DNA of 5,955 nt from Clostridiales bacterium. GTDB taxonomy: Bacteria > Bacillota > Clostridia > Oscillospirales > Butyricicoccaceae. Under the pieces are notes generated by a model. The model did no database searches. It saw only the letters and a list, made by a program, of their open reading frames with translations, and was not told the DNA's origin. Each line of letters opens with the position of its first letter. The first letter of the stretch is position 1. The stretch covers positions 1-5,955 of the forward strand of contig JAHZHY010000226.1 of assembly GCA_019420045.1 (NCBI GenBank), written 5' to 3'. The translations under genes and the position numbers were made by a program. Below are positions 1 through 5,878 of this stretch, piece after piece.

Positions 1-17
1 TGTGCGTCAAGATATTC

Positions 18-23
18 TATAAT
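18..23 (+). promoter_or_regulatory. Predicted -10 element upstream of the ATC-hydrolase-like gene
   Basis: A perfect TATAAT hexamer sits 56 bases before the start codon at 80, giving a predicted transcription start near 30. With a normal 16-18 base spacer the -35 element would fall at or before the left window edge, so it cannot be assessed. The hexamer lies inside an AT-rich palindrome (TATAAT-A-ATTATA, 18-30), so a match by chance is possible. Confidence 0.45.
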
Positions 24-64
24 AATTATACCACCATAGATGGATTTTTCCACATAGCAATCAT

Positions 65-71
65 AAGGAGG
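65..71 (+). promoter_or_regulatory. Ribosome binding site of the ATC-hydrolase-like gene
   Basis: AAGGAGG, a near-perfect anti-SD match, ends 8 bases before the ATG at 80. It fixes that ATG as the start. Confidence 0.9.
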
Positions 72-79
72 AAATCGGG

Positions 80-751
80 ATGAACACAAAATTCAATGAA
101 AAGACCCATGCTACCCTTATTGGCCTGTTTTACAAACACCTGAAAGCGGCCTATGGCAGTGCCGGTATCGGCTGCTTTGTTAAGTGTTCCCAAAAAATGG
201 CTGAGCAACGGGGAGCCCGTATGGCTCTGCGCGCTCTGCGGGATGGACATCAGCTGAACTTCAAGTCCTACATGGCCTATGGGGAATGGACCTCCACCTT
301 CCCTCGTCGTTCGGAAGAAGTGGGAGTTTATCCCGACAAGGAAACCCGCAGCTTTTTGTGTGCCTGGCGGGATACCTTTGAAGAAATGGGTCTGGTGGAA
401 TGCGGTAAGATTTATTGCAAGGAAATCGACCGGGGCATCGTCCGCGGCTTCAATCCCGATTTGACTTTTGAGCTGAAAAGTTATCTCCACGACAGTCCTT
501 GCTGTGATATGGTCTTCAAAGACGCCGCTTTGGGAGAAGATGTCCCCCAGAATGCCCAGGCTAAAATGCCCTGGGAGTATCATTGCGGCCATGTGTATAA
601 AACATACCGTGAAAATGTCCTGGCCATCTATCCTGAGGAAGGCCAAAAGATCATCGATCAAGTGGACGAGGACTTTATCCAGGCCTTTGGAAAAGAAGCC
701 ATGGACACCGTCCGCTCTTACTTGTCCACCGATTTTAACACCATCGGATGA
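80..751 (+). CDS. L-2-amino-thiazoline-4-carboxylic acid hydrolase family protein
   Basis: This gene encodes a 223-residue soluble protein with no signal peptide or membrane segment. It resembles the ATC hydrolase family, whose characterised Pseudomonas members open the ring of L-2-amino-thiazoline-4-carboxylate to N-carbamoyl-L-cysteine on the route to cysteine. Supporting features, recognised by eye, are the QRGARMALRALRDG segment (residues 43-56), the cysteine-containing CKEIDRGIVRGFNPDL core (113-128) and the CC pair (141-142). There are eight cysteines (32, 36, 94, 108, 113, 141, 142, 169); which are catalytic cannot be told here. The start has an excellent ribosome binding site. Its stop overlaps the mutY start by four bases (ATGA, 748-751), so the two are probably co-transcribed and translationally coupled. 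Most Bacillota homologues are untested and may act on another substrate: family call fairly secure, exact reaction not. Confidence 0.7.
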   Translation: MNTKFNEKTHATLIGLFYKHLKAAYGSAGIGCFVKCSQKMAEQRGARMALRALRDGHQLNFKSYMAYGEWTSTFPRRSEEVGVYPDKETRSFLCAWRDTFEEMGLVECGKIYCKEIDRGIVRGFNPDLTFELKSYLHDSPCCDMVFKDAALGEDVPQNAQAKMPWEYHCGHVYKTYRENVLAIYPEEGQKIIDQVDEDFIQAFGKEAMDTVRSYLSTDFNTIG

Positions 752-1818
752 GTATCCCTCAAGACAATCCTCTTTTGGCTATTCCCGCCCCCCTGCTTCA
801 CTGGTATGACCAAGGGGCCCGGGTGCTACCCTGGCGCAGTCAACCCACTCCCTACCGTGTATGGGTATCGGAGATCATGTTACAGCAGACCCGGGTAGAA
901 GCAGCTCTTCCCTATTTTACTCGGTTTATGGAAGCTCTCCCCACCATTGAAAGTCTGGCTCAGGCTCCGGAAGAACAGCTTCTCAAGCTGTGGGAAGGGT
1001 TGGGATACTACAGCCGTGTGCGCAATCTGCAAAAGGCCGCCCGGATGGTGTTGGAAGAGTTCGGCGGCGAGCTGCCTTCCGATCCCCTTTTGCTGCAAAA
1101 GCTGCCGGGCATTGGAGACTATTCTGCAGGAGCCATTGCTTCCATCGCCTATGGTCAGCCTGTTCCGGCAGTGGACGGCAATGTTCTACGGGTGATTTCC
1201 CGTCTTCTGGCCAGTTTTGACTGCGTTTCCGATACCGCTGTGAAAAAAAGACTGCGGCAGCAGGTGGCTCAGGTGATCCCTCCGGACCGGCCTGGTGATT
1301 TCAACCAGGCTCTGATGGAGCTGGGAGCCACCGTCTGTCTGCCCAATGGGCAGCCTCTATGCCTTACCTGTCCTCTTCTCTCCCTGTGCTGTGGACGGGC
1401 CCAAGGCGTGGAGATGTCTCTGCCGGTAAAAGCAGCCAAAAAGCCCCGGCGTAAGGTGGAGCGTACTGTGCTGCTTTTGTGGAATGGGGAACAGGTGCTG
1501 GTGCGCAAACGGCCAGCCAAAGGTCTGCTCTCCTCTCTGTGGGAATTTCCCGGCGTAGATGAGGTCCTTTCTGCAGACCAGATCCAGGAAAATTTGTCCC
1601 AGCAAGGGATCATCCCCTTGGCATTGGACACCATCGGACAACATACCCATGTTTTTTCCCATGTGGAATGGCATATGTCCGGCTGGGAAGTGAAATGTGA
1701 ATCCTTTTCACCGCCCAAAGACTGCGTCTGGATCACACCACACCAGCTGGCTGGAGAGTATGCTCTTCCCTCTGCCTTTCGTCCGTTCACCCAATGGGTC
1801 TTAAAAAAAATGCACTGA
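748..1818 (+). CDS. mutY: Adenine DNA glycosylase MutY
   Basis: MutY removes adenine mispaired with 8-oxoguanine or guanine, the post-replicative step of the GO base-excision repair system. The 356-residue protein has the full family plan. The N-terminal HhH-GPD catalytic domain carries Glu42 in SEIMLQQT, the helix-hairpin-helix LPGIGDYSAGAI (119-130) and catalytic Asp143 in VDGNV. Tyr125 replaces the lysine found at this place in bifunctional Nth enzymes, as expected for a monofunctional glycosylase. Cysteines 197, 205, 208 and 214 form the 4Fe-4S cluster with spacing C-x7-C-x2-C-x5-C; E. coli has x6 in the first gap. The C-terminal NUDIX-like domain (about 236-355) holds GLLSSLWEFPG (259-269) and the FSH loop (303-305) that reads 8-oxoguanine. 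All key residues are present, so the enzyme should be active. The ATG overlaps the preceding stop (ATGA) and a terminator follows at once. Confidence 0.97.
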   Translation: MSIPQDNPLLAIPAPLLHWYDQGARVLPWRSQPTPYRVWVSEIMLQQTRVEAALPYFTRFMEALPTIESLAQAPEEQLLKLWEGLGYYSRVRNLQKAARMVLEEFGGELPSDPLLLQKLPGIGDYSAGAIASIAYGQPVPAVDGNVLRVISRLLASFDCVSDTAVKKRLRQQVAQVIPPDRPGDFNQALMELGATVCLPNGQPLCLTCPLLSLCCGRAQGVEMSLPVKAAKKPRRKVERTVLLLWNGEQVLVRKRPAKGLLSSLWEFPGVDEVLSADQIQENLSQQGIIPLALDTIGQHTHVFSHVEWHMSGWEVKCESFSPPKDCVWITPHQLAGEYALPSAFRPFTQWVLKKMH

Positions 1819-1824
1819 ACTGAA

Positions 1825-1858
1825 AAAAAGAGCCGGGACAAATTGTCCGGCTCTTTTT
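1825..1858. terminator. Bidirectional intrinsic terminator between mutY and the lipoprotein gene
   Basis: The hairpin has arms at 1825-1840 and 1844-1858 (core GAGCCGG/CCGGCTC extended by GACA/TGTC) with one bulged G and a 3-base AAT loop. An A-run on the left and T-run on the right give a U-tract in both directions. It begins 7 bases after the mutY stop and ends 11 bases from the convergent lipoprotein stop, so one structure should serve both genes. Confidence 0.92.
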
Positions 1859-1869
1859 GTATGTTTTTG

Positions 1870-2475
1870 TTACGAACCCAGCACTTCGGTGAGGCCTTCG
1901 GTAAGTTTGCTGGCCTGATCGGAATAAGAAGACATCTTCTCCGTCAGCTCTGTCATCTTTTCCTGAGCTTCTTCCATTGTGTCAGGGTTAGAAGCCAGCT
2001 CCATCATTTCCAAAGTCAGATCCAGAATCTCCACGCTAGCCACAGCGCCTTCTTTGATCTTGGCCTGGGCATCGGTAAATTTTTCCGGAGCTGCCAGATT
2101 GGCCAGCTCATCATACAGAGGCCGCATCTGGTTGACCGTCTCGGTCAGACTGGTCAATGCACCCTGGGGATCTTCAGTAGCCTGGCTCTGAGCAGCAGTG
2201 ACATCGTTTGTCAACGCGCTCACTTTATTGCCGATCTCTGTGATCTTGGACTTGTATTCCTCTTCCGTCAGGGTTTCGCTGCCGTTGTTCTCATTTCCGT
2301 TATTCTGCTCTTCATTGTTTTCATTCTTGGAGCCGGTGTCCTTTTCCCCTGTCTGGCTGCTGTTTGTTCCCTTATTATCCGTATCGGCATCATCCTTATT
2401 GCAGCCCGTCAGAGTCAGAACCATGCCAGCTGCCAGCAATAATGCAGCCAGTCTTTTCAGCTTCATGCTTTTCAT
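1870..2475 (-). CDS. Secreted lipoprotein of unknown function
   Basis: This gene encodes a 201-residue predicted lipoprotein anchored on the outer face of the membrane. A lysine/arginine-rich start, a hydrophobic core (about 9-22) and the lipobox LTGC place the lipidated residue at Cys25. Residues 26-68 form a low-complexity, polar linker rich in Asn, Glu, Asp, Gly, Ser and Thr, as used to hold a domain off the membrane. Residues 69-200 look almost wholly helical with regular hydrophobic spacing, suggesting a small helical bundle or coiled coil; a loop with AAPEKF lies at 128-133. No catalytic motif is visible and I do not recognise a named family. The ATG at 2475 is used here; an in-frame ATG at 2466 (Met4) would also leave a good signal peptide, and neither has a strong ribosome binding site. 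It has its own promoter, divergent from the MATE gene. Confidence 0.88.
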   Translation of the reverse strand: MKSMKLKRLAALLLAAGMVLTLTGCNKDDADTDNKGTNSSQTGEKDTGSKNENNEEQNNGNENNGSETLTEEEYKSKITEIGNKVSALTNDVTAAQSQATEDPQGALTSLTETVNQMRPLYDELANLAAPEKFTDAQAKIKEGAVASVEILDLTLEMMELASNPDTMEEAQEKMTELTEKMSSYSDQASKLTEGLTEVLGS

Positions 2476-2524
2476 GCTCTTTTCCCATTCCCTTTCTCTT
2501 CATTTTGGGTACATGCTAAAATAC

Positions 2525-2553
2525 AGTATATCAGAATTTCCCTGTCAGAGCAA
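2525..2553 (-). promoter_or_regulatory. Predicted promoter of the lipoprotein gene
   Basis: Read on the minus strand, TTGCTC (2553-2548), a 17-base spacer and TATACT (2530-2525), with TGA directly before the -10 (an extended -10, TGnTATACT). The predicted transcription start is near 2518, giving a leader of about 43 bases to the ATG at 2475. The -35 is weak (3 of 6) and the -10 good (5 of 6 plus TG). Confidence 0.65.
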
Positions 2554-2583
2554 GTCTCCTTCCCTTGCCTTCCTCTTCCGCTC

Positions 2584-2612
2584 TTGCCAAAAGAAAGCAG
2601 ACAGGATATACT
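2584..2612 (+). promoter_or_regulatory. Predicted promoter of the MATE gene
   Basis: TTGCCA (2584-2589), a 17-base spacer and TATACT (2607-2612) make a strong sigma-A-type promoter. The predicted start near 2619 leaves a leader of about 40 bases before the ATG at 2658. The reading frame is open upstream to a TTG at 2565, but that codon lies upstream of this promoter and would not be in the transcript. Confidence 0.8.
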
Positions 2613-2621
2613 ATCCATTGT

Positions 2622-2633
2622 CGGTGTTCACCG
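2622..2633. promoter_or_regulatory. Small inverted repeat at the start of the MATE transcript, possible operator
   Basis: CGGTG-TT-CACCG has perfect 5-base arms with a 2-base centre. It falls at about +4 to +15 of the predicted MATE transcript. The loop is too tight for a good RNA hairpin, so a repressor-binding site is the more natural reading. The arms are short and no regulator gene is in the window. Confidence 0.35.
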
Positions 2634-2647
2634 GAATTTTACTTTTT

Positions 2648-2652
2648 GGAGG
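2648..2652 (+). promoter_or_regulatory. Ribosome binding site that fixes the MATE start
   Basis: GGAGG ends 5 bases before the ATG at 2658 and selects it over the in-frame TTG 31 codons upstream. Confidence 0.88.
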
Positions 2653-2657
2653 AAACC

Positions 2658-4031
2658 ATGTCAAAGCGTGTGAATCTTCTAGAGGGGAATATTCTTTCTT
2701 CTCTCACCAGGCTGGCTCTGCCCATCATGGCCACTTCCCTTGTCAACATGGCCTATAACATGACCGATATGATCTGGATCGGCCGGGTAGGACCGGGAGC
2801 AGTTGCTGCCGTGGGTGCGGCCGGTATGTATATGTGGCTGTCCCAGGGAATTGCCGTACTGGCCCGTATGGGCGGACAAGTGAAAGTCGCCCAGAGCCTG
2901 GGGGCAGGAGATGCTCCATTGGCCGGCCGGTTTGCCCAGAATTCCCTCCAGTTGGGACTTTTTCTCTCCACCCTCTTTACACTCATCATGTTGATTTTCA
3001 ACAAACCCCTGATCGGCTTTTTTAACTTAAACGATCCTACAGTGGTGCGGGATGCCCGCATCTATCTGGTGGTTGTCTCCCTGGGTATTGTTTCCTCGGT
3101 CACTCTTTTGGTATTTACCGGGCTGATCACTGCCACGGGCAACAGCAAAACCCCGTTTATCGCCACCGTACTAGGGCTTCTGCTCAATATTGTGCTGGAC
3201 CCTCTGCTGATCTTCGGCCTGGGTCCCATCCCGGCCATGGGCGTAGGCGGCGCGGCAGCCGCCACTGTTCTGGCACAGATGCTGGTGGTTGCCCTCTTTC
3301 TTCTCTATGCCCGTCGGGACACCCATTTATTCTGCCATGTTCAGATACGCCGCCGGCCGGAACTTCCCCTTCTGCGGGAACTGCTGCGCATCGGCCTGCC
3401 TTCTGCCATGCAGAGTATGCTCTTTACTCTGGTGTCCATGGTTATTGCCCGTTTGATTGCCTCCTGGGGCGATGCGGCGGTGGCAGTTCAAAAAGTAGGC
3501 AGTCAGATCGAAAGTATTTCCTGGATGACGGCCGATGGCTTCTCTGCCGCTGTCAGCTCCTTTGTGGGGCAAAACTATGGCGCAGGCAACCTCCAGCGGG
3601 CCAAAAAAGGCTACTGGACCAGTCTCATCACCATTGTGAGCTGGGGAATCATCTCCTCCCTTTTGCTGATTTTCTGCGCCGCTCCTATTTTCCGCATCTT
3701 TATCCCTCAGGAATCTGTCTTGCCTCTGGGCGTGGATTATCTGGTGATCCTGGGTGTTTCCCAAATGCCCATGTGTGTGGACATCATCACTGCCGGTGCT
3801 TTCGCCGGATTCGGTCACACCCTGCCCCCTTCCCTGGCCTCCACACTTCTTGTGACTTCCCGTATTCCCCTTGCTATGGTTCTTTCCCGCACAGCACTGA
3901 AGCTGAATGGCATCTGGTGGAGCATTTCCATTACCAGCATTCTCCGCGGGGTTGTGCTATTTGGATTGATTCTGATTTTCTTCCGCCGTATGGCCAAAAG
4001 GAAGGTAAAGGAGCCTTCCCTTTCCCGATGA
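2658..4031 (+). CDS. MATE-family multidrug efflux antiporter
   Basis: This gene encodes a 457-residue inner-membrane protein of the MATE family, which exports cationic drugs, dyes or metabolites in exchange for Na+ or H+. The length matches the usual 450-470 and the hydrophobicity suits twelve membrane helices in two six-helix halves. Family marks are NMAYNMTDMIWIGRVG (30-45) in the first helix, GQVKVAQSLGAGD (73-85) and its second-half counterpart GQNYGAGN (304-311), and a TATGNSKTPF segment (158-167) before NIVLDPLLIFG (177-187). The basic linker near 219-234 separates the halves. The C-terminus is basic and cytosolic. Start choice rests on GGAGG and on the promoter lying downstream of the alternative TTG. 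It is transcribed alone, with a terminator after its stop. The substrate, the coupling ion and the subgroup (NorM-, DinF- or MepA-like) cannot be settled by eye. Confidence 0.95.
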   Translation: MSKRVNLLEGNILSSLTRLALPIMATSLVNMAYNMTDMIWIGRVGPGAVAAVGAAGMYMWLSQGIAVLARMGGQVKVAQSLGAGDAPLAGRFAQNSLQLGLFLSTLFTLIMLIFNKPLIGFFNLNDPTVVRDARIYLVVVSLGIVSSVTLLVFTGLITATGNSKTPFIATVLGLLLNIVLDPLLIFGLGPIPAMGVGGAAAATVLAQMLVVALFLLYARRDTHLFCHVQIRRRPELPLLRELLRIGLPSAMQSMLFTLVSMVIARLIASWGDAAVAVQKVGSQIESISWMTADGFSAAVSSFVGQNYGAGNLQRAKKGYWTSLITIVSWGIISSLLLIFCAAPIFRIFIPQESVLPLGVDYLVILGVSQMPMCVDIITAGAFAGFGHTLPPSLASTLLVTSRIPLAMVLSRTALKLNGIWWSISITSILRGVVLFGLILIFFRRMAKRKVKEPSLSR

Positions 4032-4036
4032 ACCAC

Positions 4037-4076
4037 AAAAAAACAGGGACGATCTTACGATCATCCCTGTTTTTTT
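4037..4076. terminator. Bidirectional intrinsic terminator between the MATE gene and the 118-residue gene
   Basis: Arms at 4037-4054 and 4059-4076 pair over A7-CAGGGA-x-GATC with one C/A mismatch around a TTAC loop; an 8-T run (4070-4077) follows on the plus strand and a 7-T run on the minus strand. It starts 6 bases past the MATE stop. The minus-strand stop codon of the convergent gene (4078-4076) lies on the edge of the stem. Confidence 0.93.
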
Positions 4077-4432
4077 TAATCATTTTTTCGGAATACCTTA
4101 ATGATCAACTGACCATTTTCCAACCGAGCGTCGGCCTGGTCCACCATCTGTCCAATGAGCTGCAATTCTGAATTGTGGCAATCTTCATCTTCCCCGGCCA
4201 ACCCCCAGAAATAAGCTTCAATGGCTTCATTGCGTCCCACCTTCAAATAGCGGTTCAGCCGATCCACCTGCTTTTCCATGTCCTGATGCTCGCTGCACTG
4301 GCTGGTAAAGCAAATTTCCATCCCATCGGGACGGCGATGCAAATCCATATGAATATCCTCGGCTCCGGCATTGAACTGGAAAATAATCAGTTCATCGATA
4401 ATCCGGCCGATTTTTTGCCGCATTTCACTCAT
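4076..4432 (-). CDS. 118-residue protein of unknown function, coupled to the DUF1576 gene
   Basis: I do not recognise a named family for this small, acidic, soluble protein. An amphipathic helix (about 3-20) ends in ELIIFQFNAGAEDI (14-27); then come a strand pair around a turn (26-43, DLHRRPDGMEICF), a charged helical middle (49-79), an acidic turn GEDEDC (80-85), a helix (88-104) and a last strand ENGQLIIKVFR (105-115). This order loosely recalls a minimal GHKL-type ATPase fold with an N-box-like E...N, but no DxGxG motif is present, so this is an inference. Four cysteines (41, 46, 85 and none in a CxxC) give no clear metal site. Its ATG lies inside the end of the DUF1576 gene (8-base overlap), and an in-frame ATG at 4423 begins one base after that gene's stop. 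Either start suits translational coupling, which suggests linked function or set stoichiometry. Confidence 0.82.
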   Translation of the reverse strand: MSEMRQKIGRIIDELIIFQFNAGAEDIHMDLHRRPDGMEICFTSQCSEHQDMEKQVDRLNRYLKVGRNEAIEAYFWGLAGEDEDCHNSELQLIGQMVDQADARLENGQLIIKVFRKND

Positions 4433-5699
4433 GTTCCTTCTCTCTCCTTATTGCCTGGATCAGGGGCAGCAGCACAATGCACACCAAACCCGCTGAAAAA
4501 CCATTGTTATACAAATTCAATCCCCCGTGGAGTACCCCTACATTGAGCACCACGGAAGCGTGGATTGCACCGGCAATCATCCCCCATATGGGCCCGAAAT
4601 GACCGGCAATGGGAGCCAGACCAGTGGAAAACAACGCAGCCAGCATAACGGCCGGTTCGGTAAGGTCCCATACCATGCACCAGGAACTGATCACCACGCC
4701 CAACATTACCCAAAAGATATTACGCATATGCTTGCCAAAGGCGCCAAACCCCACAATCGTCAGAATGCCGCCGATGGTGGGTCCGTTGAGCTGCCCGCCT
4801 ACCAACAGCACATAGCCTGTGGCAAAAAGGCCTACCACGCCCATATTCATCAAAGTCACCGGATAACCGTCCATCATGACAAAATCCGCAATGGCACGCC
4901 CTGAGTGGCGGGTCAGCCGCCATAATCCCCGGAAACTGTGGCCATTGTAATACCAACCGGTACCGATCATCAAAAGAAACATCACCAGCAGATACAGGCC
5001 CAGCGACAAATTATTGCCTTCGCTCCACACCAGGCGGGAAGGGAAATCGTTGCCAAAGGAGCGAAGCAGCGACACCAGGACCATACCCACAAGGCCTGCC
5101 GCAAAGCCCACATTGTATAGATTATACCCCTGATGAACACGCATGGTATAGGCCGCAATAGAAGGCAGCACAAAACCGATGAGAAGACCCACAAAAGTGG
5201 GAAAAACCATGCGGGGCAATGCAGGCCACTCTCTGGCCAACAACGCCATTTCGGTGACGATGGGCGACAAAGTGGTGCCAAACAAAGCGATATAAATATA
5301 CCGGGCCAGGTGCTCCTTGCGGTACAGAGAATAGCAGAAAGCACCCAGCAGAATGGGCAAAATGTTCAGCAGATTTTTCCCGAATAGGGAAAACCCTGCC
5401 ATCAGGAAGCAGCAGCTGATGCTCATGCCGGCGAAAGGCAGTTTCAGAGCCCGTAACAATAGAGCAGAAAAGGCCATGACCAACCCGGCATTAAAAAACG
5501 CCGCTCCCATAGACGCAATGCCGATATAGTCGGTGATCAAAGCAGCAGGTTGGGTCAGTATCTCGCCCATCCCCTTCACAACTGCTGCTGGGGAATCCAT
5601 CAGGAATGCAAAAGCCACCATGGAAAATGCAAAAAACAGCAAAGTGGAAAAAACATAATCACTGGAACGATCTTGGGAATATCGGAATGTGATTTTCAT
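4425..5699 (-). CDS. DUF1576 family polytopic membrane protein
   Basis: This gene encodes a 424-residue inner-membrane protein with roughly 12-14 hydrophobic segments, of a family (DUF1576) with no assigned function that I know of. It is an internal duplication: AGFSLFGKNLLNI (101-113) matches VGFGAFGKHMRNI (316-328), ALFGTTLSPI (138-147) matches ALFSTGLAPI (355-364), and GYNLYNVGFAAGLV (191-204) matches GLNLYNNGFSAGLV (393-406). Two homologous halves and repeated glycine-rich motifs that could form re-entrant loops are typical of channels and secondary transporters, so transport is a fair inference; the substrate is unknown. The ATG at 5699 is preferred because an AAGGGGGG ribosome binding site precedes it by 5 bases; an in-frame GTG at 5720 (431 residues) would have that site inside the gene. 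It is first in a two-gene unit with its own predicted promoter. Confidence 0.88.
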   Translation of the reverse strand: MKITFRYSQDRSSDYVFSTLLFFAFSMVAFAFLMDSPAAVVKGMGEILTQPAALITDYIGIASMGAAFFNAGLVMAFSALLLRALKLPFAGMSISCCFLMAGFSLFGKNLLNILPILLGAFCYSLYRKEHLARYIYIALFGTTLSPIVTEMALLAREWPALPRMVFPTFVGLLIGFVLPSIAAYTMRVHQGYNLYNVGFAAGLVGMVLVSLLRSFGNDFPSRLVWSEGNNLSLGLYLLVMFLLMIGTGWYYNGHSFRGLWRLTRHSGRAIADFVMMDGYPVTLMNMGVVGLFATGYVLLVGGQLNGPTIGGILTIVGFGAFGKHMRNIFWVMLGVVISSWCMVWDLTEPAVMLAALFSTGLAPIAGHFGPIWGMIAGAIHASVVLNVGVLHGGLNLYNNGFSAGLVCIVLLPLIQAIRREKEHE

Positions 5700-5704
5700 G
5701 CAAG

Positions 5705-5712
5705 CCCCCCTT
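5705..5712 (-). promoter_or_regulatory. Ribosome binding site that fixes the DUF1576 start
   Basis: On the minus strand AAGGGGGG (5712-5705) lies 5 bases before the ATG at 5699. The six-G run is an unusual but strong match to the anti-SD and argues against the GTG at 5720. Confidence 0.75.
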
Positions 5713-5735
5713 CTTCGCACTTTACTTGTTTTTTT

Positions 5736-5764
5736 ATCTTATCATATTACCTTTCCAGGCACAA
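5736..5764 (-). promoter_or_regulatory. Possible promoter of the DUF1576 unit
   Basis: Read on the minus strand: TTGTGC (5764-5759), a 17-base spacer and TAAGAT (5741-5736), with TGA before the -10 as in an extended -10 promoter. The predicted start near 5729 leaves a leader of about 30 bases. Both hexamers are imperfect, and the neighbouring TATGAT and TAATAT could serve as -10 with other spacings, so the exact element is uncertain; that a promoter lies here is supported by the tRNA terminator upstream. Confidence 0.45.
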
Positions 5765-5791
5765 GAGCCAAAGTTCTGCTCTCATTTCTTG

Positions 5792-5815
5792 GTCAGTTTC
5801 CATGTCAGTTTCCAT
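5792..5815. repeat. Exact tandem repeat, two copies of a 12-base unit
   Basis: GTCAGTTTCCAT occurs at 5792-5803 and again at 5804-5815 with no mismatch or gap. It lies between the tRNA terminator and the predicted DUF1576 promoter, centred about 75 bases before the predicted transcription start. It could be a tandem activator site or simple slippage; nothing here decides. Confidence 0.75.
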
Positions 5816-5844
5816 ATATTTATTCTTATTCTCTAGTATATGCA

Positions 5845-5872
5845 AAAAGACACGCCAAATGGCGTGTCTTTT
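5845..5872. terminator. Intrinsic terminator of the tRNA gene
   Basis: A perfect 12-base-pair stem (AAAAGACACGCC / GGCGTGTCTTTT, arms 5845-5856 and 5861-5872) with an AAAT loop. On the minus strand it ends in a T5 tract, placed 6 bases after the CCA end of the tRNA. The symmetric A/T runs would let it work in both directions, though no plus-strand gene enters it. Confidence 0.92.
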
Positions 5873-5878
5873 AATATC

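Noticed and set aside
18..30. Palindrome TATAAT-A-ATTATA, giving a -10-like hexamer on both strands and hinting at a divergent promoter
   Set aside because: It is fully AT and so weakly informative; the minus-strand -35 position (GTGGAA) is poor and the left-hand gene is outside the window.
34..43. Short inverted repeat CCAT-AG-ATGG before the first gene
   Set aside because: Four-base arms are expected by chance in a sequence of this length.
26..661. 211-codon open frame on the minus strand
   Set aside because: It runs antisense to the ATC-hydrolase-like gene, has no ribosome binding site and no recognisable family; the plus-strand gene has a strong site and family motifs.
1269..1841. 190-codon open frame on the minus strand over mutY
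   Set aside because: It is antisense to conserved MutY motifs and starts inside the terminator.
1843..2442. 199-codon open frame on the plus strand opposite the lipoprotein
   Set aside because: Its start is inside the mutY terminator and its protein is the antisense reading of a clear lipoprotein with signal peptide and lipobox.
2565..2657. 31-codon N-terminal extension of the MATE gene from a TTG
   Set aside because: It lies across and upstream of the predicted promoter, is polar and unlike MATE N-termini, and GGAGG points to the ATG at 2658.
5700..5720. GTG start giving a 431-residue DUF1576 protein
   Set aside because: The AAGGGGGG ribosome binding site would lie inside the coding region; the ATG at 5699 is correctly spaced from it.
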